From positions 35,925 to 99,924 of the forward strand of contig NZ_BOOR01000045.1 in assembly GCF_016863335.1 (NCBI RefSeq): a stretch of 64,000 nt of DNA, written 5' to 3'. The notes under the pieces are model-generated. The model saw nothing but the letters and a program-made list of their open reading frames with translations. It made no database searches and was not told the DNA's origin. The number at the start of each line of letters is the position of its first letter. The stretch's first letter is position 1. This document shows positions 15,641 through 23,612 of this stretch, piece by piece. The translations under genes were made by a program, and so were the position numbers. Source of the DNA: Planotetraspora thailandica. Its GTDB lineage: Bacteria > Actinomycetota > Actinomycetes > Streptosporangiales > Streptosporangiaceae.

Positions 15641-16917
15641 TTCGCAAGCTCGCACTCGTCTTCGCCGTCGTGCCGGCGCTCGCCCTGTCGGCGGCCTGCG
15701 GCGGCCAGTCCGGAGACGACGACGGCAAGGTCACGGTCGTCTGGTGGCACGGGCAGGCCGACGCCGAAGGCGACATCCTCAAGGGCCTGGCCGACGAATA
15801 CAACAAGTCTCACCCCGGCATCGAGGTCAAGCCCGAGGTCGGCACGACCAACGTCGACGACATGCTGCAGAAGGTCCAGGCCGCGCTGGCCGGCGGAGAC
15901 CCGCCCGACATCGCGTACATGTACGGCTCCTGGTCGGCCACCCTGGCCGAAACGCCGCGGGTCGCCGACCTGTCCTCCCTGGTCAAGGACCCGTCGTTCG
16001 GATGGGACGACTTCTGGCCCGCCGAGCGGGAGGCGGCGACGGTCGACGGCAAGGTAATCGGCGTTCCGTCCGTGGTCGACAACCTGGGACTGATCTACAA
16101 CAAGAAGCTCTTCGACGCGGCAGGCGTGGCCTACCCCACGAAGGACTGGACCTGGGACGACTTCCGGTCGGCGGCCAAGAGGCTGACCGACGCGTCCAAG
16201 GGCGTCTTCGGCACCTCCTACGTGGCCACCGGCGACGAGGACACCGTATGGCGGTTCTGGCCGATGCTCTGGCAGCAGGGAGGCTCGATTTTGAGCCCCG
16301 ACGGAAAGAACGCCGCGTTCGCGACCCCGCAGGCCGTGCAGAGCCTTGAGCTGTGGCGGGCCATGGCCGTCGATGACAAGTCCGTCTACCTGGACCAGAA
16401 CGGTGAGAAGTTCCTGCCGCTCTTCTACAGCGGCAAGGTCGGCATGGAGATCGCCGGCCCCTGGGCGATGCGCGACCTGGCCGACCACAAGGTGGACTAC
16501 GGCGTGGTGCCGCTGCCCGGATACGGCGGAAACCACCAGACAATCTCAGGCCCGGACAACTGGGTCGTCTTCGACAACGGCTCGAAGCGGGCGCAGGCGG
16601 CCAAGGACTTCCTTGCCTGGCTGACCAAGCCGGAGCAGGACGCGCGGTGGTCGCTCGGCTCGGGCAACCTGCCGATCCGCCAGGCCACGTCGAAGCTGCC
16701 GGCCTACAAGGAGTTCGCCAAGCAGTACCTCGGAGCGGACGCCTTCCTGGCCAATCAAGACAACGCCGTACAGGCCCGGCCGTCCATCACGTCTTATCCG
16801 GATATTTCGGCAAAAATCGGTGACGCCATCGACCGTGTCCTCCTCGGCCAGGCCACGGCGCAGGAGGCGCTGACCGGCGCCGCCGCGGAGGCGGACAAGA
16901 TCCTGGCGAAGGGCTGA
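15637..16917 (+). CDS. Sugar ABC transporter substrate-binding lipoprotein
   Basis: A 426-residue extracellular solute-binding protein of family 1. The signal peptide MIRKLALVFAVVPALALSAAC ends in a lipobox (LSAAC), so the mature protein is lipid-anchored outside the membrane. Typical features are VTVVWWHGQADAEGDILKGLADEYNKSHPGIEV, AGGDPPDIAYMYGSW, GVPSVVDNLGLIYNKKLFDAAGV and the C-terminal KPEQDARWSLGSGNLPIR. The start overlaps the GH4 stop. It feeds the two permeases that follow. No ATPase gene is in the operon, so a shared MsiK-type ATPase elsewhere is likely, as is usual in actinomycetes. An alpha-galactoside substrate is inferred from the GH4 partner. Confidence 0.92.
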   Translation: MIRKLALVFAVVPALALSAACGGQSGDDDGKVTVVWWHGQADAEGDILKGLADEYNKSHPGIEVKPEVGTTNVDDMLQKVQAALAGGDPPDIAYMYGSWSATLAETPRVADLSSLVKDPSFGWDDFWPAEREAATVDGKVIGVPSVVDNLGLIYNKKLFDAAGVAYPTKDWTWDDFRSAAKRLTDASKGVFGTSYVATGDEDTVWRFWPMLWQQGGSILSPDGKNAAFATPQAVQSLELWRAMAVDDKSVYLDQNGEKFLPLFYSGKVGMEIAGPWAMRDLADHKVDYGVVPLPGYGGNHQTISGPDNWVVFDNGSKRAQAAKDFLAWLTKPEQDARWSLGSGNLPIRQATSKLPAYKEFAKQYLGADAFLANQDNAVQARPSITSYPDISAKIGDAIDRVLLGQATAQEALTGAAAEADKILAKG

Positions 16918-16918
16918 C

Positions 16919-17854
16919 ATGAGGGCGGACACGGCCGCGGGCGCGCTGCCCCTGAGCGGCCGCAGACGCAAGGCGGGCCCGCGCGTACGGCTGATGCCCC
17001 AGCTGACCGGATGGGGGTTCGTCGGCCCCGCCACCCTCGTCATCGTCGGGCTGTCGATCTTCCCCGCCGTCTGGGCGCTGATCCTGTCGCTGCGCGACGA
17101 CAACCTGCTGGCCCCGGGCACGTTCGTCGGCCTGCAGAACTACCGCGACCTGCTCGACGATCCCGACCTGATGGCGGCCACCGGGCACACGCTGCTCTAC
17201 TCCGTGCTCTTCGTCCCCGGATCGCTGCTGATCGGGCTGCCGATCGCGCTCGCGCTGAACCGGCCCCTCCGGTTCCGCGCCTTCTACCGCACCTGCCTGT
17301 TCGTGCCGTACGTCGTCTCGGCGGCGGCCACGGGCATCCTCGCCAACTTCGTGCTCGACCCGCAGTTCGGCATCGTCAACGACCTGCTCGCGGGGCTGGG
17401 CGTCGCCCGCCAGGGATTCCTGCAGGACCCTTCGCAGGCTCTGCTGACCCTGGTGGTCGTGTCGTTGTGGGGGTCGGTCGGCCTGCCCATCGTGGTCTAC
17501 CTCGCGGCCCTGCAGGACATCCCCCGCGAGCTGATCGAGGCGGCGCGCGTCGACGGGGCCGGGCCGCTGCGGGTCTTCCGCGCGGTGACGCTGCCCCAGT
17601 TGCGGCCCGCCACGGTCTTCCTCGTGATCTGGCAGACGATCGACGCCCTTCAGCTGTTCGACCTCGTCTACACGACCACCAAGGGCCAGCCGCTCGACTC
17701 CACCACGGTGATCGTGTTCTACCTGTACCAGCAGGCGTTCAAGCTGTTCCACGCCGGATACGGCGCGGCCGTGGCCTACGCGTTGTTCGTGGTCACGCTG
17801 CTCGTGTCCGGCCTGGCCCTTTGGTACGCCCGGAGAGGGGAGGCGGCCGCATGA
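16919..17854 (+). CDS. Sugar ABC transporter permease (MalF type)
   Basis: A 311-residue inner-membrane permease with about six membrane segments and a long cytoplasmic N-terminus. The EAA loop, which docks the ATPase, is EAARVDGAGPLRVFRAVTLPQLRP. It starts 1 bp after the binding-protein stop, and its own stop overlaps the next permease start (ATGA). It is the first half of the heterodimeric channel for the sugar bound by the upstream lipoprotein. Confidence 0.93.
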   Translation: MRADTAAGALPLSGRRRKAGPRVRLMPQLTGWGFVGPATLVIVGLSIFPAVWALILSLRDDNLLAPGTFVGLQNYRDLLDDPDLMAATGHTLLYSVLFVPGSLLIGLPIALALNRPLRFRAFYRTCLFVPYVVSAAATGILANFVLDPQFGIVNDLLAGLGVARQGFLQDPSQALLTLVVVSLWGSVGLPIVVYLAALQDIPRELIEAARVDGAGPLRVFRAVTLPQLRPATVFLVIWQTIDALQLFDLVYTTTKGQPLDSTTVIVFYLYQQAFKLFHAGYGAAVAYALFVVTLLVSGLALWYARRGEAAA

Positions 17855-18663
17855 GACGCCAGTGGCCCTACCACCTGGTCCTGCTGCCGCTGTCGCTGCT
17901 GTTCGCGGCGCCGCTGGTGTGGATGCTCCTCACGTCGTTCATGCCGGACGCGGAGATCAACTCCTACCCGCCGCGCCTTTGGCCCAGCCACATCAGTTTC
18001 GACGGCTACATCAAGGTGCTGACCGAGGACTCCTATCCGCGCTGGTTCGGCAACACCCTGCTGGTCACCGTGGTGGCGGTCGTGTCCCACCTGGTGTTGT
18101 GCTCGCTGGCGGGGTACGGCTTCGCCCGTTTCCGTTTCCGTGGCCGAGGCGTGGCGTTCGCGGCCATCATGGCGACCGTCATGGTGCCCACCCAGGTCCT
18201 GATGATCCCGACGTTCCTGGTCTTCAAGAACCTCGGGCTGATCGACACCCTGGCCGCCGCGTTCGTGCCGTGGCTGGCGACGGCCTTCGGCGTCTTCCTC
18301 ATGCGGCAGTTCTTCCTCGGCCTGCCCCGCGAGCTGGAGGAGGCGGCGAGGATCGACGGCTGCAACCGGTTGGGTGTGTTCTTCCGCGTCGTGCTGCCGC
18401 TGGCCCGGCCTGCCCTCGCCACGCTGGCCGTCTTCACCTTCCTCGGCGCGTGGAACGACCTGATCTGGCCGCTGATCGCCATCAACTCCGAGGACACCTA
18501 CACCCTGCAGGTGGGCCTGACCACGTTCGCCGGAGCCCGGCACACCCAGTGGTCGGCGCTCATGGCGGGGAACGTGCTCGCGACGTTCCCGCTGATCGTG
18601 GCCTTCGTTCTGGCCCAGCGGCACTTCATCGCCACCATGTCGTTCAGCGGCCTCAAGGGATAG
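17851..18663 (+). CDS. Sugar ABC transporter permease (MalG type)
   Basis: A 270-residue permease. The ATG at 17851 (MRRQWPYHLVLLPLSLLFAAPLVWMLLTSF) overlaps the preceding stop; the frame is open further upstream but those codons are antisense-like filler. The EAA loop is EEAARIDGCNRLGVFFRVVLPLARPALAT, and the C-terminus AQRHFIATMSFSGLKG is typical of MalG-type permeases. It pairs with the upstream permease. A Gfo/Idh oxidoreductase begins 10 bp downstream in the same operon. Confidence 0.93.
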   Translation: MRRQWPYHLVLLPLSLLFAAPLVWMLLTSFMPDAEINSYPPRLWPSHISFDGYIKVLTEDSYPRWFGNTLLVTVVAVVSHLVLCSLAGYGFARFRFRGRGVAFAAIMATVMVPTQVLMIPTFLVFKNLGLIDTLAAAFVPWLATAFGVFLMRQFFLGLPRELEEAARIDGCNRLGVFFRVVLPLARPALATLAVFTFLGAWNDLIWPLIAINSEDTYTLQVGLTTFAGARHTQWSALMAGNVLATFPLIVAFVLAQRHFIATMSFSGLKG

Positions 18664-18673
18664 GACGAGGAAG

Positions 18674-19918
18674 ATGAGCCGGCCCGTCAGCCTGGTCGTC
18701 GTCGGCGCGGGGATGCGCGGCACCGCCTATGCGCGGCACGCCGCGGCCGCCGGAGCGCGGGTGGTGGCGGTCGCCGACCCCGACCCCGCCCGCCGAGCGG
18801 CCTTCGCCGCCGAACACGGGCTGCCCCAGGAAGACGTCCACGCCGGCTGGACCGAGTTGGCCGGCCGCCGCCACGCGGACGCGGCGGTCGTCGCCAGCCC
18901 GGACGCCGAGCACGCCGAGCAGGCCGTCGCCCTCGCCGGCGCCGGCTACCACCTCCTGCTGGAAAAGCCCATGGCGACCACCGAGCACGACGCGCGTCGC
19001 GTCGTTCAGGCCGTGGGCGACACCGGGGTGATCCTGGCGGTCTGCCACGTGATGCGGTACACCGCCTACACCCGCGTGCTCACCGGGCTCATCGAGGCCG
19101 GGGCCGTCGGCGAGGTCGTGAGCGTGCAGCACCTCGAACCCGTCGGCTGGTGGCACCAGGCCCACTCGTTCGTCAGAGGCAACTGGCGGCGTGAGCAGGA
19201 CGCGCCCATGCTGCTCGCCAAGTCGTGCCACGACGTCGACTGGCTGCTCCACGTCACCGGCCGACCGGTCGAACGCATCTCCTCGTTCGGTTCGCTGACG
19301 CATTTCACCCCGGCCAACCGGCCTCAGGGCGCCGCCGACCGGTGCCTCGACTGCGCCGTCGAACCCACGTGCCCCTATTCCGCGCCGCGGCTCTACCTCG
19401 ACTGCCTGAATGACCCCGACCGCACCTTCTGGCCGCTCAGCGCCGTCACCACCGACCACACGGAGGCGGGTGTACGGCAGGCGCTGCGCGAGGGCCCGTA
19501 CGGCCGGTGCGTCTACGCCTGCGACAACTCCGTCGTCGACCACCAGGTGGTGTCGTGGGAGGCCGCCGGGGGCCAGACGGTCAGCTTCACCATGACCGCC
19601 TTCACGCCGCAGGAGCACCGCAAGACGAGGATCTTCGGCACTCACGGCTACCTGGAGGGCGACGGCCTGGTGGTGCGCCACACGGACTTCCGTACGGGAC
19701 GGGAGGAGGTCGTCGACACCCGAGCGGTCAGCGGCGCGGCCGCCTCCGACGAGCACGGCGGGGGAGACGAGGCCCTGGTCGACGCGTTCCTGGCGGCCGT
19801 CGCGGTGGGCGACCCGGGCCTGGTCTGGTCTGACGCGGCCACCAGCCTCGCCTCCCACCTGGTGGTCTGGGCCGCCGAACGCGCCCGCGAGACCAGCACC
19901 GTGATCACCCTCCCCTAG
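18674..19918 (+). CDS. Gfo/Idh/MocA family oxidoreductase
   Basis: A 414-residue NAD(P)-dependent sugar oxidoreductase. The N-terminal Rossmann fold reads VVVGAGMRGTAYARHAAAAGARVVAVADPDPARR, and the family EKP motif is LLEKPMATTEHDARR. The C-terminal domain has GNWRREQDAPMLLAKSCHDVDWLLH, with catalytic His/Asp candidates. It also has a four-cysteine stretch (CLDCAVEPTCPY and a nearby C), seen in a subset of Gfo/Idh proteins from glycoside-utilisation clusters. It is the last gene of the GH4/ABC operon. It probably oxidises or epimerises the imported sugar, although some relatives act as hydrolases. It is followed by 53-bp repeat array A. Confidence 0.88.
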   Translation: MSRPVSLVVVGAGMRGTAYARHAAAAGARVVAVADPDPARRAAFAAEHGLPQEDVHAGWTELAGRRHADAAVVASPDAEHAEQAVALAGAGYHLLLEKPMATTEHDARRVVQAVGDTGVILAVCHVMRYTAYTRVLTGLIEAGAVGEVVSVQHLEPVGWWHQAHSFVRGNWRREQDAPMLLAKSCHDVDWLLHVTGRPVERISSFGSLTHFTPANRPQGAADRCLDCAVEPTCPYSAPRLYLDCLNDPDRTFWPLSAVTTDHTEAGVRQALREGPYGRCVYACDNSVVDHQVVSWEAAGGQTVSFTMTAFTPQEHRKTRIFGTHGYLEGDGLVVRHTDFRTGREEVVDTRAVSGAAASDEHGGGDEALVDAFLAAVAVGDPGLVWSDAATSLASHLVVWAAERARETSTVITLP

Positions 19919-19979
19919 ATGTGACCCCCCTTGGGATACAACCACCCCCCCTTCCGCGTGATCACACCCCCCCTTGGGC

Positions 19980-20096
19980 GTGATCATGCAGAAGTTCGGT
20001 GACGGCCGCGCCGACCTGCGGCGACGTATGTCGTGATCATGCAGAAGTTCGGGCGTCGCCCCGTTGACGTGCGGGAATCTCTTTCGTGATCATGCA
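19980..20096 (+). repeat. 53-bp repeat array A
   Basis: Two full units start at 19980 and 20033 and a truncated third core starts at 20086, so the period is exactly 53 bp. The core is GTGATCATGCAGAAGTTCG; each unit also has GAC followed by C/G-T-G near its middle and ends in TC. The last core stops after GTGATCATGCA. Units 1 and 2 carry 16-codon frames (19986-20036 and 20039-20089) reading MQKFGDGRADLRRRMS and MQKFGRRPVDVRESLS, each ending in a TGA inside the next core. The array begins 62 bp after the stop of the Gfo/Idh gene, on the same strand, and ends next to the stop of the converging aldolase gene. Confidence 0.95.
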
Positions 20097-20099
20097 CTG

Positions 20100-20924
20100 T
20101 CAGCCCGCGAGCACGCCCAGCAGATGGGTGACCTCACGAGCCACGGCCTCACGGCCGGCCCGGACATAGGTGCGGGGGTCGACCACCGATGGATGCTCCG
20201 CCAGCTGGCCGCGGATCGCCTCGGTGAACGCCTTGTTCAGGTGCGTGGCGATGTTGATCTTCTTCATGCCGTGCCGTACGGCTGAGCGGATCGTGTCGTC
20301 GGGCACGCCGGAGGAGCCGTGCAACACCAGGGGCACGGGCACCGCGGCGGCCAGCTCGGCGATGAGGTCCAGGTCGAGCACGGCGTCCTTGGTGGTCATC
20401 GCGTGCGAGCTGCCGACGGCCACGGCGAGGGCGTCGACGCCCGTGCGCGCCACATAGTCGGCGGCCTCGTGCGGCTTGGTGCGCACGCCCGGCGCGTGCA
20501 CGCCGTCCTTGCCGCCGACCTCGCCGAGCTCGGCCTCCACCCACACACCGCGGTCGTGGCACCACGTGGCGACGTCCGCGGTCGCCGCCACGTTGGCCGC
20601 GTCGTCGAGCGCGGAGGCGTCGAACATGACCGATCCGAGCCCGAGCACGACGGCCTCCTCGACCAGCGCGCGGTCGGTGGCGTGGTCCAGATGCACGGCG
20701 ACCGGCACGTCGGCCGCCCGGGCGGCAACGAGGCACGCCACCGCGATCGGGGCGAGGGCGCCGTGGTAGCGCACGGCGTTCTCGCTGATCTGCAGCACGA
20801 CGGGCGCGCCCGCGGCATGAGCGCCCGCAATGATCGCCTCGGCGTGTTCGAGCTGGATGACGTTGAAGGCGCCGACGCCCGCGGGTGCCGCGCGGACGAT
20901 TTCACCGATCCCGACGAGGGGCAT
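20100..20924 (-). CDS. Class II ketose-bisphosphate aldolase (tagatose/fructose type)
   Basis: A 274-residue aldolase of the KbaY/GatY/Fba class. Zinc ligands and active-site motifs are visible: VAVHLDHATDRALVEEAVVLGLGSVMFDAS (His of LDHA), WVEAELGEVGGKDG (Glu), AVAVGSSHAMTTK, and VPLVLHGSSGVPDDTIRSAVRHGMKKINIATHLNKAF (His of LHGSSG and the phosphate loop). It splits a ketose 1,6-bisphosphate into dihydroxyacetone phosphate and glyceraldehyde 3-phosphate. It lies 27 bp downstream of the sugar-phosphate kinase in an operon. Because of the shared operator with the SIS/DeoR genes at 31 kb, tagatose 1,6-bisphosphate is a likely substrate, but fructose bisphosphate cannot be excluded. Confidence 0.88.
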   Translation of the reverse strand: MPLVGIGEIVRAAPAGVGAFNVIQLEHAEAIIAGAHAAGAPVVLQISENAVRYHGALAPIAVACLVAARAADVPVAVHLDHATDRALVEEAVVLGLGSVMFDASALDDAANVAATADVATWCHDRGVWVEAELGEVGGKDGVHAPGVRTKPHEAADYVARTGVDALAVAVGSSHAMTTKDAVLDLDLIAELAAAVPVPLVLHGSSGVPDDTIRSAVRHGMKKINIATHLNKAFTEAIRGQLAEHPSVVDPRTYVRAGREAVAREVTHLLGVLAG

Positions 20925-20951
20925 GGCAGGGGCTCCTGATTCAGAGGGGGG

Positions 20952-21866
20952 TCAGGCGATCGGCTCGACGATGATCGCGGAACGCAGGGAGTCGTAGACG
21001 CCGGGATCGAAGTCGCCGGCCACGGGGGCGGCCACCGCGGCCGAGCCCAGGGCGGTCGCACGGCGCAGCCGGTCGGGCCACGGAGTGCCCTCCACCAGGC
21101 CGAGCGCGAGCCCGGCGACGAGCGCGTCCCCGGCGCCGGTGGGGTTGCCCACGACGTCATGGGGCACGCGCGCCCGCCACGCGCCGCCGGAGGTCACGGC
21201 GAGCGATCCCTCGGCGCCGAGGGACACCACGACCGCCTGGGCTCCCGCTTCGCGCAGCAGCTCCGCCTGCTCGTGCCGGGAGGAAAGGTGCGCCACCGCA
21301 CGGGCGAGTTCGGCCGCGTTGGGTTTGACGATCGCGGGACGCCCGCTCAGGGCATGGCGCAGGAACGGGCCGTCGGCGTCCACGATCGCGGGCACGCCGC
21401 GGTCGGCCGCCACCGTTGCCAGCGTCGCGTAGAAGTCGACGGGCGTGCCGGGGGGAAGGCTCCCGGACAGCACGACCGCATCCGCCCGGCCGAGCAGGCT
21501 GCGGAAATGCGCCGTGAAGCGGCCCAGGTCGTCACCGGTGACCTCCGGGCCGGGCTCGTTGAAAAGAGTGTGGCCTCCGGGCTCGGAGACGACGAGCGTG
21601 GTGCGCGACTCCGCGCCGACGGGCGTGAAGTCGGCGGGCACACCCGCCTGGGAGAGATCGGTGAGGACGGCCTCACCCGTCCTTCCTCCGGCGAGGCCGG
21701 TCGTGAGCACGTCGTGGCCGAGGGCGGCGAGCACGCGGGCGACGTTGACGCCCTTGCCGCCCGCACGGCGGTGTACGGCGCGGACCCGGTTGACCCCGCC
21801 CCATTCGGTGTCGCCGACCAGGTAGGTCACGTCGAGGGCCAGGTTCAGGGTGACGGTGAGGATCAT
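20952..21866 (-). CDS. PfkB-type 1-phosphofructokinase/tagatose-6-phosphate kinase
   Basis: A 304-residue kinase starting MILTVTLNLALDVTYLVGD at the ATG at 21866. It has the hexose-phosphate kinase signatures RAGGKGVNVARVLAALGHDVLTTGLAGG, SGSLPPGTPVDFYATLA, VDADGPFLRHAL and the ATP-site motif NPTGAGDALVAGLALGL. It belongs to the FruK/LacC branch, which phosphorylates fructose 1-phosphate or tagatose 6-phosphate. A GGAGG lies 24 nt before the ATG, too far for a normal ribosome site. In front of it is a 38-bp element shared almost base for base with the SIS/DeoR promoter region, arguing for a galactosamine/tagatose pathway role. Confidence 0.87.
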   Translation of the reverse strand: MILTVTLNLALDVTYLVGDTEWGGVNRVRAVHRRAGGKGVNVARVLAALGHDVLTTGLAGGRTGEAVLTDLSQAGVPADFTPVGAESRTTLVVSEPGGHTLFNEPGPEVTGDDLGRFTAHFRSLLGRADAVVLSGSLPPGTPVDFYATLATVAADRGVPAIVDADGPFLRHALSGRPAIVKPNAAELARAVAHLSSRHEQAELLREAGAQAVVVSLGAEGSLAVTSGGAWRARVPHDVVGNPTGAGDALVAGLALGLVEGTPWPDRLRRATALGSAAVAAPVAGDFDPGVYDSLRSAIIVEPIA

Positions 21867-21917
21867 GAGGCGCGCGTGGGCACGGATACCTCCGGAGGAA
21901 GGAGGACGGTTTGTTTC

Positions 21918-21955
21918 TGCATATTTCATAGCATTAATGCGCAGATTTGTGCAGA
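21918..21955. promoter_or_regulatory. 38-bp operator-like element, copy 1
   Basis: It begins TGCATATTTCATAGCATTA and ends TTTGTGCAGA. The same 38-bp element, 33 of 38 bases identical, stands at 31392-31429. The outer TGCA-AT and AT-TGCA parts form a loose inverted repeat. Its centre is about 70 bp upstream of the kinase start and it also faces the tRNA-like genes on the other strand. It is a likely binding site of the DeoR-type regulator at 31.5 kb. Confidence 0.7.
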
Positions 21956-21994
21956 TGTCATGTCTGGAAGAGATCCACTAGGGTGTGCGCAGGC

Positions 21995-22067
21995 AGGGCC
22001 GTAGCGCAGAGGTCGTCGTGCCCGACTGCTCATCGGGGAGACGCCGGTTCGAATCCGGCCGGCCCTG
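21995..22067 (+). tRNA. tRNA-like gene 1 (anticodon position reads GCT)
   Basis: The sequence folds as a cloverleaf: acceptor AGGGCCG (21995-22001) with CGGCCCT (22060-22066), a weak 3-bp D-stem with a GG-containing loop, anticodon stem CCCGA/TCGGG around CTGCTCA, a 5-nt variable loop, and a perfect T-arm GCCGG-TTCGAAT-CCGGC. The acceptor pairing continues 3 bp outward (21992-21994 with 22067-22069), making a 10-bp helix. Anticodon GCT would mean serine, yet serine tRNAs need a long variable arm, and position 37 is C rather than a purine. CCA is not encoded. A TAGGGT hexamer sits 10 nt upstream. It may be a tRNA, a decayed tRNA or a tRNA-mimic RNA. Confidence 0.5.
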
Positions 22068-22112
22068 CCGTCTTTTCCCCGAGACGTGAAAGATCGCTAG
22101 GCTTCCGCCCGG

Positions 22113-22185
22113 CGGGCCGTAGCGCAGAGGTCGTCGCGCCCTTTTCTCAAAAGGGAGGACGCCGGTTCGAATCCGGTCGGCCTCG
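22113..22185 (+). tRNA. tRNA-like gene 2 (anticodon CTC, Glu-type)
   Basis: A paralogue of tRNA-like gene 1, with an identical D-arm region and T-loop. The anticodon stem CCCTT/AAGGG closes a loop TTCTCAA, giving anticodon CTC (Glu, GAG codons) with a normal U33 and A37. T-arm GCCGG-TTCGAAT-CCGGT has one wobble. The acceptor (CGGGCCG with CGGCCTC) has a C-C mismatch at the first pair and a G-U next to it, so the end of the helix is weak. CCA is not encoded. A TAGGCT hexamer lies 9 nt upstream, mirroring gene 1. Its end is 23 bp before the start of the SDR gene of the cassette. A standard tRNA-Glu role is doubtful given the odd acceptor. Confidence 0.55.
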
Positions 22186-22208
22186 CCGCCCATTCGTGAG
22201 GAGAGCCG

Positions 22209-23612
22209 ATGGCGTCGTTCACCCCGGATGCGGACGGGGTCGCGGACGCCCTCGCCGAGCCGGACATCGAGACCTGCCTGCGGGTGCTCGGCCAGGCGCG
22301 CGCGGCCGACCCCGCCGACCCTCGCTGGGCGGACGTGCGTGAGGCCGCGGCGCGGCTCTACCACGCGGGCAAGAAGGCGCGGAAGGTGGCGAGACACGCC
22401 GAACGCCGGCGGCGCGACCTGGAGGCCATGGCCGCGTCCGAGCGCTTCGCGCAGCAGGACCCCGCCCCCGAGCCCGAGTCTCCTGAGCGGCCCCCGGCGA
22501 GCCTGCGGCCGCTGGCGGGCACCCGCCGGTGCTACGTGTGCAAGACCCTGTACGGCCAGGTCCACTCCGTCTACCACCTGATGTGTCCGGGATGCGCGCA
22601 GGAGAGCCTGCTCCGCCGCGACGCCCGATGCGACCTGGGCGGCAGGACGGCCCTCGTGACCGGAGGCCGCATCAAAATCGGCCTTCATGTCGCACTGAAG
22701 ATGTTGCGCGACGGCGCCGAGGTGCTTGTCACCACCCGGTTCCCCCGCGACGCCGCCCGGCGCTTCGCCGCCGTGTCCGACTCCGCGCTCTGGCTCGACC
22801 GGCTGCACCTGCACGGCGTCGACCTGCTCGACGTCGCGGGCGTGGCCGGCCTGCTGGAGTCGGCACACCGGCGTTTCGCGCACCTCGACATCCTGGTCAA
22901 CAACGCGGCGCAGACGATCAGGCGTCCGCCGGCCTACCACCACGAGGTGCGCGCCGCCGAGGGCGAGCCGCTGACCGGGGCCGCGGCGCGGATCCCCATC
23001 ACGGCTCCCGCGACGAGCCCCGCGCTCGTCGGGATGCTCGCGCTGCCCGAACCGCCCACGGACGAGGGCGACCGGTCGCTCTTCCCCGCCGGCCGTACGG
23101 ATGAGACCGGCCAGCCGCTCGACCTGCGCGCGCGCAACAGCTGGAGCCTTCGCCTGCACGAGGTCGACCCCGCCGAGTGGATGGAGGTGCAGGTGGTCAA
23201 CGCCTTCGCGCCCTTCCTGCTCACCTCGCGGCTGCGCCGCCTGATGGAGGCCTCGCCGTTTCCGGACCGCTACGTCGTGCAGGTCTCGGCCATGGAGGGC
23301 AGCTTCTCGCGGGTCAACAAGACCGTCAGGCACCCGCACACCAACATGGCGAAGGCGTCGCTGAACATGCTGACCCGTACGGCGGCCGCCGACTACGCCG
23401 CCTCGGGCATCCACATGACCAGCGTGGACACCGGCTGGGTGACCGACGAACGGCCCCATCCGGACAAGACGGCGCAGCGGGAGTCGGGATTCCGGCCGCC
23501 GCTCGACGTCGTCGACGGCGCCGCGCGCGTCTACGACCCCATCGTCCGGGGCGTCGGCGGCGAGCGGATGTCCGGGTTGTTCCTGAAGGACTTCCGACCG
23601 GTGGAGTGGTGA
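22209..23612 (+). CDS. Zinc-knuckle short-chain dehydrogenase-like protein (cassette gene 1)
   Basis: A 467-residue protein. Residues 1-100 are helical and charged, with a basic stretch (KKARKVARHAERRRRD). A four-cysteine knuckle follows: C108-x2-C111 and C126-x2-C129. An SDR Rossmann domain starts at about 144 (TGGRIKIG at 151-158, NNAA at 231-234, Asn331, Ser360). The catalytic Tyr of the YxxxK motif is replaced by Thr (T378-N-M-A-K382), so normal SDR chemistry is doubtful. A GAGGAGA ribosome site precedes the ATG. The stop overlaps the next gene (TGATG). Its place right behind two tRNA-like genes, and the basic plus zinc-knuckle head, make nucleic acid binding a reasonable guess, not a demonstrated one. 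Confidence 0.8.
   Translation: MASFTPDADGVADALAEPDIETCLRVLGQARAADPADPRWADVREAAARLYHAGKKARKVARHAERRRRDLEAMAASERFAQQDPAPEPESPERPPASLRPLAGTRRCYVCKTLYGQVHSVYHLMCPGCAQESLLRRDARCDLGGRTALVTGGRIKIGLHVALKMLRDGAEVLVTTRFPRDAARRFAAVSDSALWLDRLHLHGVDLLDVAGVAGLLESAHRRFAHLDILVNNAAQTIRRPPAYHHEVRAAEGEPLTGAAARIPITAPATSPALVGMLALPEPPTDEGDRSLFPAGRTDETGQPLDLRARNSWSLRLHEVDPAEWMEVQVVNAFAPFLLTSRLRRLMEASPFPDRYVVQVSAMEGSFSRVNKTVRHPHTNMAKASLNMLTRTAAADYAASGIHMTSVDTGWVTDERPHPDKTAQRESGFRPPLDVVDGAARVYDPIVRGVGGERMSGLFLKDFRPVEW

Noticed and set aside
21867..21892. Leader peptide for the PfkB kinase gene
   Set aside because: GGAGG does precede a GTG that opens a 6-codon frame ending at the ATGA of the kinase, but it is too short to judge and may be chance.
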